64,000 nucleotides of DNA from Rhodobacterales bacterium (GCA_002748285.1 PDSA01000026.1:1-64000); one strand, 5' to 3'; positions 29,493 through 38,837 are shown, numbered from the stretch's first letter. Notes: a model not told the origin generated them from the sequence alone. Translations and numbers: made by a program.

Positions 29493-30600
29493 TCTTTACC
29501 AAACCCCGCCCGCCGATCTGGCCAAACGCATCACCGAGATTGCCAAACAGCATCCCGACAATCTGATGGCCCGGCATTTTGACCCAGATTATTTCGCCGC
29601 TCTGACGCCCGATCTGCAACGCCGTCTGATTGCGGTGATGAAAACCGGGATTGAGAATCCGGGCTCTCAGATGGGCGCTTATGCGATGCAGCCGGATGAT
29701 TATCAGCAATTCGCGCCGATGCTGGATCAGATGATCCGCGATTTTCACGGGATTGATCCGGGGGGTGAGATTTGCCAGCCCACAGATTGGGACAGCAGCC
29801 AGCTGGCCTGCGATCTGGGGGCGATTGATCCGCGGCTGAAACAGGTTTCGATGCGGGTGCGGGTGGCGCGCAACCTTGCCAGCTTCCCCCTGCCCGGGGC
29901 GATGAACAAACAACAGCGGCTGGAACTGGAGGCCGCCGCGATCAAAGCCTTTGCCGCGCTGATCGACAACCCTGATTTTGGCGGTCAATATCTGTCGATC
30001 ACCCCCGGCTCGCCCCATGAAATGTCGCCCGAGAAATACCGCGCGCTGGTCGAAGCGCATCAGATGTTCAAAGATATGAGCGGCGACAAATATCTGAAAT
30101 CGGCCGGGATTTCATCGGATTGGCCCTATGGGCGGGGGATTTATATCTCTGAAGCGCAGGATTTTCTGGTTTGGGTCGGCGAAGAGGACCATCTGCGCAT
30201 CATGTCGATGCAAACCGGCGGAGACCTGAAGGCGCTGTTTGCCCGCCTGCATGACGGGCTGACCACTCTGGCGCGGCTGCTGCCCGATTTTGCCATTTCG
30301 CCGAAATATGGCGCGATTGCCTCCTGCCCGACCAATCTGGGGGCGGGAATGCGGGCCAGCCTGCATCTGAAACTGCCGCATCTAACCCAAAACGGCAGTG
30401 ATCTGAGCGCCGTCACCGCGCTGGCCAAACCGCTGGGGCTGGCAGTGCGCGGCGCAGGGGGCGAGCATTCCGATGCCGGGGCGGATGGTCTGGTGGATAT
30501 TTCGCCCTCAGCCCGGCTGGGGGTCAGCGAAATGCAGATCATGCAGCGTCTTTATGATGGGGTGGCGCAGCTGTGGCAGGCCGAATGCCAGCATTCATAG
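29482..30600 (+). CDS. ATP:guanido phosphotransferase (arginine kinase-like phosphagen kinase)
   Basis: 372 residues with both domains of the family: a helical N-domain (about 1-100, with a GIENPGSQMGAYA guanidino-specificity loop) and a catalytic C-domain. Every key residue of arginine kinase has a counterpart: R125 and R127 in SMRVRVARN, E235 and R239 in EEDHLR, the reactive cysteine C282 in CPTNLG, R291, R323 and E328 in RGAGGEH. It should transfer phosphate from ATP to a guanidino compound as an energy buffer. Arginine is likely but not proven. Phosphagen kinases are rare in bacteria. It is not the McsB type, which is much more divergent. Confidence 0.92.
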   Translation: MQTDLYQTPPADLAKRITEIAKQHPDNLMARHFDPDYFAALTPDLQRRLIAVMKTGIENPGSQMGAYAMQPDDYQQFAPMLDQMIRDFHGIDPGGEICQPTDWDSSQLACDLGAIDPRLKQVSMRVRVARNLASFPLPGAMNKQQRLELEAAAIKAFAALIDNPDFGGQYLSITPGSPHEMSPEKYRALVEAHQMFKDMSGDKYLKSAGISSDWPYGRGIYISEAQDFLVWVGEEDHLRIMSMQTGGDLKALFARLHDGLTTLARLLPDFAISPKYGAIASCPTNLGAGMRASLHLKLPHLTQNGSDLSAVTALAKPLGLAVRGAGGEHSDAGADGLVDISPSARLGVSEMQIMQRLYDGVAQLWQAECQHS

Positions 30601-30672
30601 CTTGATGCAAATCCGAGGGCTGCGTAAAGTGGCCGGTGACCCTCTGACCCTTCAGGCCATAAGGATAATGTC

Positions 30673-31836
30673 ATGCCCGTGATCACCGAAATCGAAGATC
30701 TCAAGAAAATCTATCGCCGTAAGACTCCGAAAATGTTTTACGATTATGCCGAAAGTGGCAGCTGGACCGAGCAGACTTTTCGCGAGAATTGCTCGGATTT
30801 TGACCAGATCCGCCTGCGGCAACGGGTGGCAGTAGATATGACCGGGCGCAGCACGGCGGGGCAGATGATCGGGCAGGATGTGGCTATGCCCGTGGCGCTG
30901 GCGCCGGTGGGGTTGACCGGGATGCAGTCGGCCGATGGCGAAATCAAAGCCGCACGCGCCGCCGAAGCCTTTGGTGTGCCGTTCACGCTGTCGACCATGT
31001 CGATCTGCTCAATTGAGGATGTCGCCGAACACACGCAAAAGCCGTTCTGGTTTCAGGTCTACACCCTGAAAGACAGCGATTTCATGAACCGGCTGTTTGA
31101 ACGCGCCCGGGCCGCGAATTGTTCGGCCATTGTGATCACGGTCGATCTGCAACTGCTGGGCCAGCGGCACAAGGATTTGAAAAACGGCCTGTCCGCCCCG
31201 CCCAAGCTGACGGTGAAATCCATCGCCAATATGATGACCAAGGTGCAATGGGGTCTGGGGATGCTGGGCACCAAGCGGCGCTTTTTTGGCAATATCGTTG
31301 GCCATGTCAAAGGGGTGAAAGACCCTTCTGATCTGGCGCAATGGACCCATTCGGCCTTTGACCAGACCCTGAATTGGGAGCGCATCGCCGAATTCAAAAA
31401 GATGTGGGGCGGCAAGGTGATCATCAAGGGCATTCTGGATGTCGAAGACGCCAAAATGGCCGTCAAGGTCGGGGCGGATGCGATCATTGTCTCGAACCAT
31501 GGTGGGCGGCAACTGGATGGGGCGATCAGCTCGATCCGGGCTTTGGGGCCGATCATGGATGCGGTGGGCGATCAGATCGAAGTGCATCTGGATAGCGGCA
31601 TCCGCAGCGGTCAGGATGTGCTCAAGGCGCTGGCGATGGGGGCCAAGGGCACCTATATCGGCCGCGCTTTCACCTATGGGCTGGGGGCGATGGGCGAGCA
31701 GGGCGTGACCAAGGCGCTTGAGGTAATCCAGCGCGAGCTTGACCTGTCGATGGGCCTGTGCGGGCGGCGCAGAGTTGACGAGTTGGACAAGGATATGCTG
31801 CTGATCCCGAAAAATTTTGCCGGTGACTGGGAATAA
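30673..31836 (+). CDS. lldD: FMN-dependent alpha-hydroxyacid dehydrogenase (L-lactate dehydrogenase family)
   Basis: 387 residues forming a TIM-barrel flavoenzyme that oxidises L-lactate or related 2-hydroxyacids and passes electrons to the respiratory chain. The active-site motif SNHGGRQLDGA (about residues 275-285), the YYAESGSW-type start (here YDYAESGSW) and LDSGIRSG are intact. It is the third gene of the MFS-kinase-dehydrogenase unit and is followed by a strong terminator. Lactate is the default substrate; glycolate or mandelate cannot be excluded. Confidence 0.9.
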   Translation: MPVITEIEDLKKIYRRKTPKMFYDYAESGSWTEQTFRENCSDFDQIRLRQRVAVDMTGRSTAGQMIGQDVAMPVALAPVGLTGMQSADGEIKAARAAEAFGVPFTLSTMSICSIEDVAEHTQKPFWFQVYTLKDSDFMNRLFERARAANCSAIVITVDLQLLGQRHKDLKNGLSAPPKLTVKSIANMMTKVQWGLGMLGTKRRFFGNIVGHVKGVKDPSDLAQWTHSAFDQTLNWERIAEFKKMWGGKVIIKGILDVEDAKMAVKVGADAIIVSNHGGRQLDGAISSIRALGPIMDAVGDQIEVHLDSGIRSGQDVLKALAMGAKGTYIGRAFTYGLGAMGEQGVTKALEVIQRELDLSMGLCGRRRVDELDKDMLLIPKNFAGDWE

Positions 31837-31858
31837 GTCAGACCGGCTCTATACAGGC

Positions 31859-31897
31859 CAATGCCCGCGCGGTTACCTCCGTGCGGGCATTTTTTGT
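31859..31897 (+). terminator. Intrinsic terminator after lldD
   Basis: The stem AATGCCCGC / GCGGGCATT, with a loop containing a second CGCGG / CCG pairing, is followed by TTTTTTG. It closes the unit that begins at 28104 and separates it from the Tad genes. Confidence 0.92.
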
Positions 31898-32178
31898 TGA
31901 GAATTGTCTTTATTTTCAACTGGACAGGCCCGGATTTCGCGCCCAAAACAGCGCTGTCCAATCTACCAGAAGTGGGCAAATTCGGCCTAACTGTCGAACA
32001 ATTATGGCTTTTTGGCCCTAATGTTGCCAAGATTCCCAGTCATTTCATTCTTCATCGGGACAAACCATATGCGGTGATTCGTATGTGCAAGCCCAGCGGA
32101 AGGCCTCAGGAACGCCATAAAATGTTCCAGAAACATTAATAATTTCCGCGTATTGAGGATTTGAGAGGACAAAAGGCA
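31898..32178. other. Leader region of the tad genes
   Basis: No gene seen. It is more AT-rich than its surroundings. Two inverted repeats stand out: TGGACAG / CTGTCCA at 31921-31960 and AATGTT / AACATT at 32121-32137, the latter about 45 bases before the cpaE start. The promoter for the tad assembly genes most likely lies here. No full CtrA box (TTAA-N7-TTAA) was found. Confidence 0.45.
32121..32137. promoter_or_regulatory. Palindrome upstream of the tad operon
   Basis: AATGTTCCAGAAACATT is an inverted repeat with 6-base arms and a 5-base spacer, about 42 bases before the cpaE start. It could be an operator for the tad genes; no regulator can be named. Confidence 0.3.
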
Positions 32179-33426
32179 ATGGAGAATACCGCAATGTTAC
32201 AGCCAGAAACTGCGCCAATTACCGCCTGCACAGTTTCGCGCGATGTGGCCAATTTCGATCTGCTGATTGATGATATGGAAGCCGAACTGGGCGAAAGCTG
32301 GGGCGATCTGACACTTCAGGATGCCAGCGTCTTTTTGACTCAACCCGATGCTGATGCCCTGGAATTCATCGCCATTGCCATTGATGACCAGGACGAAGAG
32401 GATCTGGGCCTGATCGGGGATCTGATCACCACGGCCAAAGATAAGGGCATCAAGGTGATCCTGATTGCCGAAGAGGTCAGCCCGATTGCCCTGCACCAGT
32501 TGCTGCGTCAGGGGGCGAATGACTTCATCCCCTACCCGCTGCCCGATGGAGAGCTGCACAGCGTCATCGAACGGATGCGTGCGCCCAAGCCTCCCAAAGA
32601 ACCGGCACTGCCCGCAGAAATGCGGCCAACTCTGAAGGCCACTGACGGCCATGATGGGGTGGTGTTGCCGGTGCATGGTATGGGTGGCGGCACCGGGGCT
32701 TCCACCTTTGCTGTCAATCTGGCGTGGGAACTGGCCAATGTCGAAAAGGAAAACGGCCCGCGGGTCTGCCTGATTGATCTTGATCTGCAGTTTGGCTCGG
32801 TCTCGACCTATCTGGATCTGCCGCGGCGCGAAATCATCTATGATGTGCTGTCCGATACCGAAGCCATGGACAGCGACAGCTTCATGCAGGCGCTGTTGAC
32901 TTATAAAGAAAAGCTGCATGTGTTCACCTCGCCATCGGACATGCTGCCGCTGGATCTGGTCGATACCGATGACATCAACCGCATTATCGACATTGCCAAG
33001 GCCAATTTCGATTATGTGGTGATTGATATGCCTTCGACCCTGATCAGCTGGACCGAAGCGGTGCTGAATCAGGCCGATATTTATTTCGCCCTGTTAGAGC
33101 TGGATTTGCGCTGTGCGCAGAATGTACTGCGCTTGATCCGGGCGCTCAAGGCCGAAGAGCTGCCTTATAAAAAGCTGAAATTCGTGTTGAACCACGCCCC
33201 GAAATTCACCGATCTCAGTGGCAAATCACGGGTGAAACGGCTGGCCGAAAGCCTGGATATTGATATCGAGCTGCAACTGGCCGATGGCGGAAAACAGGTC
33301 ATGCAATCGGGCGATCATGGCGAACCGATGGCGCTGTGCGCCAGCAAAAACCCGTTCCGCAAAGATATGATGAAGCTGGCGCAATCCGTTCACGACATCA
33401 ACCAAGCCGCTGAAACCGGCAACTAA
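32179..33426 (+). CDS. cpaE: Tad pilus localisation protein CpaE/TadZ
   Basis: 415 residues from the ATG at 32179 (MENTAML), with GAGAGG upstream. A receiver-like N-domain (about 20-140) precedes a MinD/ParA-type domain (about 155-405). The deviant Walker A loop reads GMGGGTGAST, so both lysines of the usual KGGxGKS are absent; CLIDLDLQFG follows. The family positions the Tad secretion machine. It is the first gene of a rightward set with tadA, tadB, tadC, two TPR lipoproteins and a prepilin peptidase. Confidence 0.88.
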   Translation: MENTAMLQPETAPITACTVSRDVANFDLLIDDMEAELGESWGDLTLQDASVFLTQPDADALEFIAIAIDDQDEEDLGLIGDLITTAKDKGIKVILIAEEVSPIALHQLLRQGANDFIPYPLPDGELHSVIERMRAPKPPKEPALPAEMRPTLKATDGHDGVVLPVHGMGGGTGASTFAVNLAWELANVEKENGPRVCLIDLDLQFGSVSTYLDLPRREIIYDVLSDTEAMDSDSFMQALLTYKEKLHVFTSPSDMLPLDLVDTDDINRIIDIAKANFDYVVIDMPSTLISWTEAVLNQADIYFALLELDLRCAQNVLRLIRALKAEELPYKKLKFVLNHAPKFTDLSGKSRVKRLAESLDIDIELQLADGGKQVMQSGDHGEPMALCASKNPFRKDMMKLAQSVHDINQAAETGN

Positions 33427-33443
33427 ACAAGGGGCCAAGTGCC

Positions 33444-34871
33444 ATGTTCTCGCGTTACAAAAAAACCGCTCCGGCCAAACCGGCCCCCAGCGCGGCCCCA
33501 CAGCCGGCCAATACGGCACCGGCTGAAAAGCCCAAGCGCCTGCGCAAGGCACCTTCTGCCCCGGCGCAAGCTGCCCCGATGGACAAGGAGATGAAGCGCA
33601 AGAGCAAGCTGGGCGAAATCCGTCTGGAACTGCACAAGGAATTGCTGGACAATCTGAACCTGTCCGCGCTTGAATCCGCCTCTGAGGCCGATTTGCGCGC
33701 TGAAATCAACGCCATCGCCGAAGAAGCGCTGACCGATATGAACGTGGTTTTAAACCGCGAAGAGCGCCGGCATCTGTATCAGGAGCTGTTTGACGAAGTC
33801 ACCGGGCTGGGCCCGATCGAACCGTTGCTGAAAGATGAAACCATCAGCGATATTCTGATCAACGGCCCGCAACAGATTTTTGTTGAACGCAACGGTAAAT
33901 TGCAGCTGAGCGATATTACCTTCAAGGATGAAAAGCACCTGCTGCGCATCATTGACAAGATCGTTTCCGCCGTGGGCCGCCGGGTGGATGAATCCAACCC
34001 TTATGTGGATGCGCGTCTGGCCGATGGCTCGCGTTTTAACGCCATGGTGCCGCCGATTGCGGTGGATGGCTCGCTGGTTTCCATTCGGAAATTCAAGAAA
34101 GACAAGCTGGGCATTGATGATCTGGTGGCGTTTGGTGCGTTTTCCGAGGAAATGGCCGCTTATTTGCAGGCCGCTGTGGCGTGTCGTCTGAATGTGATCG
34201 TATCGGGCGGGACGGGTTCTGGTAAAACCACCACCCTGAACGCGCTTTCCTCTTTCATCGACAATTCTGAACGCATCCTCACCATCGAGGACACCGCCGA
34301 ATTGCAACTGCAACAGATCCATGTTGGCCGGATGGAGAGCCGTCCGCCCAATGTGGAGGGCAAGGGCGAAGTTTCCCCGCGTGACTGTCTGAAAAACGCC
34401 CTGCGGATGCGCCCGGATCGCATTATCGTGGGGGAAACCCGCGGCGAAGAGGTAATCGACATGCTGCAGGCGATGAACACCGGCCATGATGGGTCGATGA
34501 CCACAATTCACGCCAACTCGGCCCGTGATGGGGTGTCGCGGATGGAAAACATGATCGCCATGGCCGGCATCGAAATGCCGCTCAAGGCCGTGCGCAGCCA
34601 GATTTCCTCGGCCGTGAACCTGATCGTGCAGGCGTCGCGTTTGCAGGATGGCTCGCGCCGGATGACCTCGATCACCGAAATCACCGGGATGGAGGGCGAG
34701 GTGATCTCGATGCAGGAAGTCTTTAAATTTCAGCGGGTCGGCCTGGCCCCGGACAACAAAATTCTTGGGCATTTCACCGCCACCGGGGTGCGCTCGCATT
34801 ACAGCGAACGATTCCGCATGTGGGGCTATGATCTGCCGCCATCCATTTTTGAACCCGTTTCTGTGGAGTAA
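33444..34871 (+). CDS. tadA: Tad secretion ATPase TadA/CpaF
   Basis: Hexameric type II/IV secretion ATPase that powers assembly of Flp pili. The 475 residues have a proline- and alanine-rich N-terminus, an N-domain to about 230, Walker A GGTGSGKTTT near 255, the VGRMESRPPN segment and Walker B/His-box region with DRIIVGETRG and MNTGHDGSMTTIHAN. All of these mark CpaF. It lies 17 bases after cpaE. Confidence 0.95.
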   Translation: MFSRYKKTAPAKPAPSAAPQPANTAPAEKPKRLRKAPSAPAQAAPMDKEMKRKSKLGEIRLELHKELLDNLNLSALESASEADLRAEINAIAEEALTDMNVVLNREERRHLYQELFDEVTGLGPIEPLLKDETISDILINGPQQIFVERNGKLQLSDITFKDEKHLLRIIDKIVSAVGRRVDESNPYVDARLADGSRFNAMVPPIAVDGSLVSIRKFKKDKLGIDDLVAFGAFSEEMAAYLQAAVACRLNVIVSGGTGSGKTTTLNALSSFIDNSERILTIEDTAELQLQQIHVGRMESRPPNVEGKGEVSPRDCLKNALRMRPDRIIVGETRGEEVIDMLQAMNTGHDGSMTTIHANSARDGVSRMENMIAMAGIEMPLKAVRSQISSAVNLIVQASRLQDGSRRMTSITEITGMEGEVISMQEVFKFQRVGLAPDNKILGHFTATGVRSHYSERFRMWGYDLPPSIFEPVSVE

Positions 34872-34875
34872 AACG

Positions 34876-35844
34876 ATGACCATCAATTTCGAATTTGTCG
34901 TTTACGGCTTGGTCTTTGTCGCAGTGCTGTTTCTGGTTGAGGGCATCTATCTGACGGTGTTCGGCAAATCCATCAGCCTGAACAGCAAGGTCAGCCGCCG
35001 CATCGACATGCTGGAAAAAGGCACCCGACGCGAAGAGGTGATGGAGAAGCTGCGCAAAGAAATGGAGCAGCACGCGCGCTCAAACGGGATTCCGCTTTAT
35101 TCTTTGCTGGCCAACAAGGCCAAAAAGGCCAATATCGCCTTTTCGCCGGTGCATCTGATCCTTCTGATGATCGCGCTGAGCATCTTTGCCTTCATCGGCA
35201 TGACCATGGGCACCGGCGCTTCGGTGCCGGTGCGGGCGGCGCTGTCGGTCGCCATGGGGGTTGGCGGGGTTTATATCTGGGTGAGCCAAAAGGCGAAAAA
35301 GCGCCTGGCCCTGATGGAAGAACAACTGCCCGATGCGGTTGATCTGATGGTGCGTTCCTTGCGGGTGGGGCATCCGTTTTCCTCGGCGCTGGCGATTGTG
35401 GCGCAGGAAATTCCCGATCCGCTGGGCAGCGAAATGGGCATCATTGCCGATGAAAACACCTATGGCCGCGATGTGGGCGAGGCGCTCAAGGAAATGGCGA
35501 TGCGTCTTGAATTGCAGGATATGCGTTTTTTGGCGGTTGCGGTCAGCATCCAGCAGACATCGGGTGGTAATCTGGCCGAGATTTTGCATGGGCTGTCCCG
35601 CGTAATCCGCTCGCGTTTCAAACTGTTCCGCCGCATCAAGGCCATCACGGCCGAGGCCAAATGGTCTGGCAACTTTTTGTCCGCCTTCCCGTTGCTGGCG
35701 CTGATCGTCATCAACCTGATCAAACCAGATTATTACGACGAGGTTATGGAGAGCTCTTATTTCATTCCGGCCTGTCTGGTTGTGGCTGTGTTCCTGACGG
35801 TGAACCTGTTCGTGATGCGCTGGCTTGTGAATATCAAGGTATAG
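34876..35844 (+). CDS. tadB: Tad inner-membrane protein TadB
   Basis: 322 residues from the ATG at 34876, four bases after the tadA stop; upstream in-frame starts run inside tadA. A GspF-type domain (PDAVDLMVRSLRVGHPFSSAL, in two short segments) is flanked by one N-terminal and three later membrane segments. It forms the inner-membrane platform with TadC. Confidence 0.92.
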   Translation: MTINFEFVVYGLVFVAVLFLVEGIYLTVFGKSISLNSKVSRRIDMLEKGTRREEVMEKLRKEMEQHARSNGIPLYSLLANKAKKANIAFSPVHLILLMIALSIFAFIGMTMGTGASVPVRAALSVAMGVGGVYIWVSQKAKKRLALMEEQLPDAVDLMVRSLRVGHPFSSALAIVAQEIPDPLGSEMGIIADENTYGRDVGEALKEMAMRLELQDMRFLAVAVSIQQTSGGNLAEILHGLSRVIRSRFKLFRRIKAITAEAKWSGNFLSAFPLLALIVINLIKPDYYDEVMESSYFIPACLVVAVFLTVNLFVMRWLVNIKV

Positions 35845-35853
35845 GGGGAAATC

Positions 35854-36834
35854 ATGGGGTTTCTTGACACGATAAATACGATGCTGATCGACATGATGGG
35901 CCCGTTTGGCCCACTGCTGGCGGTGGGCATTCTGGGGATGTTCATGATCCTGCTGACCCTGCCGATACTGCTGCAGAAAAAACAAGATCCGCTGGACAAG
36001 CTGCGCAAAACCACCCGTTCTGGAAGTCGCAACAACAAAGGCCCGCAGCTGCGGCAAAATCAGGGCAGCAAAAAGCTGGAAAAATTCTCGAGCTATCTTG
36101 AGCCTCAGGATGCTGAAGAATACTCGACTATGCGCTTAAAGCTTTTGCAGGCCGGTTACCCGTCGAAAACTGCGGTGCGCACCTTTCACTTTGTGCAATT
36201 CCTGTTGGGGGTGGGTTGTTTGGTGGCGGGCACGATTTACGCCCTGACCTTAGGGGCCACCGAAGAACAAACCACGCAAACCATGATGATGACCATCCTG
36301 CTGCCCGGCGTTTTCGGCTATATGGCACCGCGATACTGGATCAACAAACGCCAGAAAGAACGCGAATTGCAAATCATCAATGGTTTTCCTGATGCGCTGG
36401 ACATGATGCTGGTCTGTGTCGAGGCCGGGCAATCGCTGGATCAGGCCATTGTGCGGGTCTCGAACGAGCTTGAGATCAGTCACCCTGCGCTGGCCGGTGA
36501 ATTTCAGCTGGTGACCGAAGAAATGAAGGCCGGGAAAGACCGTTTGGCCGTGTTGCGCGATTTGTCCGAGCGTATCGGGGTGCAGGATGTATCGTCTTTT
36601 GTGACCGTGTTGATCCAGTCCTCCAGCTTCGGGACGTCAATCTCAGAAGCGTTGCGGGTGTTTTCGGCCGAAATGCGTGATAAAAGAGTGATGCGGGCCG
36701 AAGAAAAGGCAAATAAATTGCCCACCAAGATGACATTGGCCACAATGATGCTGACATTGCCGCCATTGCTGATTATTCTGATCGGGCCTTCGCTTTACAG
36801 CATCTCAACATTGTTATCAGGCAAACTGTTTTAG
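35854..36834 (+). CDS. tadC: Tad inner-membrane protein TadC
   Basis: 326 residues, a second GspF-type platform protein. Membrane segments are near 20-40, 110-150 and the C-terminus; the cytoplasmic domain has FPDALDMMLVCVEAGQSLDQA-type residues and the QSSSFGTSI segment. It follows tadB after 9 bases and precedes a TPR lipoprotein gene by 4 bases. Confidence 0.92.
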   Translation: MGFLDTINTMLIDMMGPFGPLLAVGILGMFMILLTLPILLQKKQDPLDKLRKTTRSGSRNNKGPQLRQNQGSKKLEKFSSYLEPQDAEEYSTMRLKLLQAGYPSKTAVRTFHFVQFLLGVGCLVAGTIYALTLGATEEQTTQTMMMTILLPGVFGYMAPRYWINKRQKERELQIINGFPDALDMMLVCVEAGQSLDQAIVRVSNELEISHPALAGEFQLVTEEMKAGKDRLAVLRDLSERIGVQDVSSFVTVLIQSSSFGTSISEALRVFSAEMRDKRVMRAEEKANKLPTKMTLATMMLTLPPLLIILIGPSLYSISTLLSGKLF

Positions 36835-36838
36835 GTTC

Positions 36839-37408
36839 ATGACACGAAAATGGCTGAAATCTCTTCTGACATGTGCCCTGTTGGCCGCGTGTCAGCCTGC
36901 TGGCCAGCTGGGCCAAGCCAAAGACAGCCCTTATGCCCCCACTGGCTATCCGCGCCACCAGAAATCGGTTGACGGGCTTATTGTCGGGCACCGTTTGATG
37001 GCCGCGGGCCAATACGAGCTGGCGCTCAAGGCATATTACCGCGCCGCCGGAAAATACGGGTTGAACGCTGATACCTACAGCGCGCTTGGCTCGGCCAATT
37101 TGCAGCTGGGGCGTTTGGGGCAGGCCGAGGATTTACTGCGCAAGGCGATCAAGCATGATGAGAAATTCGTTCCGGCGTGGAACAATCTGGGCGTGGTGCT
37201 GATGGGCCGGGGCAAAATTGCCGAAGCCAAGCAGGTTTTTCAGACCGCTTATGCGCTGGATAGTGGCCAAAGTGACTCCATTCGCAAAAATTTACGCCTG
37301 GCTATCGCAAAATCTGATAATCTGGGTTACGTTGACGACGATATCGACAGTAATTTCCAGCTGATGTGGCGTGGGGGTGGTGATTATTTGCTTTTGCCCG
37401 CATCTTGA
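36839..37408 (+). CDS. tadD: TPR lipoprotein, TadD-like
   Basis: 189 residues. A signal peptide ends in the lipobox LLAAC (cysteine near residue 18), so this is probably a membrane-anchored lipoprotein. At least two or three TPR units (about 50-150; ALGSANLQLGR, NNLGVVLMGRG) follow. Tad loci encode such TPR proteins, which help pilus assembly. It starts 4 bases after tadC, in the same operon. Confidence 0.83.
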   Translation: MTRKWLKSLLTCALLAACQPAGQLGQAKDSPYAPTGYPRHQKSVDGLIVGHRLMAAGQYELALKAYYRAAGKYGLNADTYSALGSANLQLGRLGQAEDLLRKAIKHDEKFVPAWNNLGVVLMGRGKIAEAKQVFQTAYALDSGQSDSIRKNLRLAIAKSDNLGYVDDDIDSNFQLMWRGGGDYLLLPAS

Positions 37409-37438
37409 GGAAATTCGAGCAGCAAAAAGGACGCAAAA

Positions 37439-38296
37439 ATGCGCCACATGAGTTTGATTTGCCTGTGTCTGACAGGCGCTTTGGCTGTATCTGCCTGCCA
37501 GAAATCCGGTGATGCAGATGTCAGCCGCACCCTCAAAGACCTGAATGTCATTGATGAAAGCAATCTGAGCGACATCATGCTCAGCGCTGCTGACCCGGCC
37601 GAGGCCGTGGCCTATTTCCGCAAATCCAGCGCCAATGAGCCCGAGCGCATTGATTTCAAACGCGGCCTGGCCAAATCGCTGATCCGCGCCAAACGCCCAG
37701 CTCAGGCGCTCAGCGCTTGGGATGATGTGGTCAAGCACCCCGAAGCCACGAATGAGGATCGGGTCGAGTTGGCTGATGCCCATATCCGCAATGGCAACTG
37801 GAAAAAGGCCAAAGCCACGCTGGACAGCATCCCCCCCACCCATGAGACCTATAAGCGCTACCGGCTTGAGGCCATGGTGGCCGACAGCAACAAGCAGTGG
37901 AAAAAAGCCGACAGTTATTACAAAACCGCGATGGGGCTGACCACCAATCCGGGCAGTGTGCTGAACAACTGGGGCTATTCCAAACTGACCCGCGGCGATT
38001 ACAAGGAGGCCGAGCGCCTGTTCGCCGAGGCTCTGGGCTATGATGATTCACGGTTTACCACGAAAAACAATCTGGTGCTGGCCCGCAGCGCCCAGCGCAA
38101 TTATACGCTGCCGGTGATCAAGATGACTCAGATCGAGCGCGCCCAGCTGCTGCACACCATGGCGCTGTCTGCGATCAAAAAAGGCGATGTCTCGACCGGC
38201 AAAGGTCTGCTGAAAGAGGCCATCGACACCCATCCGCAACATTTTGACGCCGCCGTCACCTCGCTGGCTGCACTTGAAAACAACGTGGCAAACTGA
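37439..38296 (+). CDS. Second TPR lipoprotein of the tad locus
   Basis: 285 residues with a signal peptide and lipobox (AVSAC near residue 20), then tetratricopeptide-type repeats spanning most of the chain (NNWGYSKLTRGDYKEAE is the clearest). It is another TadD-type protein, longer than the preceding one. Its stop overlaps the prepilin peptidase start by one base. Confidence 0.82.
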   Translation: MRHMSLICLCLTGALAVSACQKSGDADVSRTLKDLNVIDESNLSDIMLSAADPAEAVAYFRKSSANEPERIDFKRGLAKSLIRAKRPAQALSAWDDVVKHPEATNEDRVELADAHIRNGNWKKAKATLDSIPPTHETYKRYRLEAMVADSNKQWKKADSYYKTAMGLTTNPGSVLNNWGYSKLTRGDYKEAERLFAEALGYDDSRFTTKNNLVLARSAQRNYTLPVIKMTQIERAQLLHTMALSAIKKGDVSTGKGLLKEAIDTHPQHFDAAVTSLAALENNVAN

Positions 38297-38799
38297 TGAT
38301 TATGGATATTTCTGCCAGCACGGCGCTGTGGTTTTTCCCCTTTGTGCTGCCCATTGCAATCTGGGCGGCCTGGAGCGATCTGAAATTCATGAAAATCCCC
38401 AACCTGTCGGTTCTTGCCCTGTTGGCGGTGTTTCTGATCATCGGTCTGATTGCCCTGCCTTGGGCTGAATACCCGTGGCGTTTGCTGCATCTGGTCGTGA
38501 TTCTGGTGGTCGGGTTCGTGATGAACATGATCGGCATGATCGGTGCCGGAGATGCCAAATTCGCCGCCGCAATGGCCCCGTTTGTGGCCTTGGGCGATGC
38601 GTTTGTCATGGGGTATATTCTGGCGGCCTCCATGCTTGTGGGTTTTGTCATCCACCGGCTGTTTCAACGTAGCAAATCCTTTCGCAAGCTGACATCGGAT
38701 TGGCAAAGCTGGGAAAACAGGGACTTCCCCATGGGGTTTCCTCTAGCATGTTCCCTGCTGATTTACCTTGGGCTGGGCATCGCCTGGGGCGGCGCTTAG
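38296..38799 (+). CDS. cpaA: Prepilin peptidase TadV/CpaA (type IV A24 family)
   Basis: 167 residues, several membrane helices. The aspartate protease motifs are visible: the first aspartate in AAWSDLKFMKIPN and the second in the GxGD motif GAGDAKF near residue 81. This enzyme trims Flp prepilins, yet no flp pilin gene is in the window. A start two codons later (MDIS) is possible. Confidence 0.9.
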   Translation: MIMDISASTALWFFPFVLPIAIWAAWSDLKFMKIPNLSVLALLAVFLIIGLIALPWAEYPWRLLHLVVILVVGFVMNMIGMIGAGDAKFAAAMAPFVALGDAFVMGYILAASMLVGFVIHRLFQRSKSFRKLTSDWQSWENRDFPMGFPLACSLLIYLGLGIAWGGA

Positions 38800-38837
38800 T
38801 GGTGATTTTGCCGCTGAACGGCTGAAAAAACAAATCC

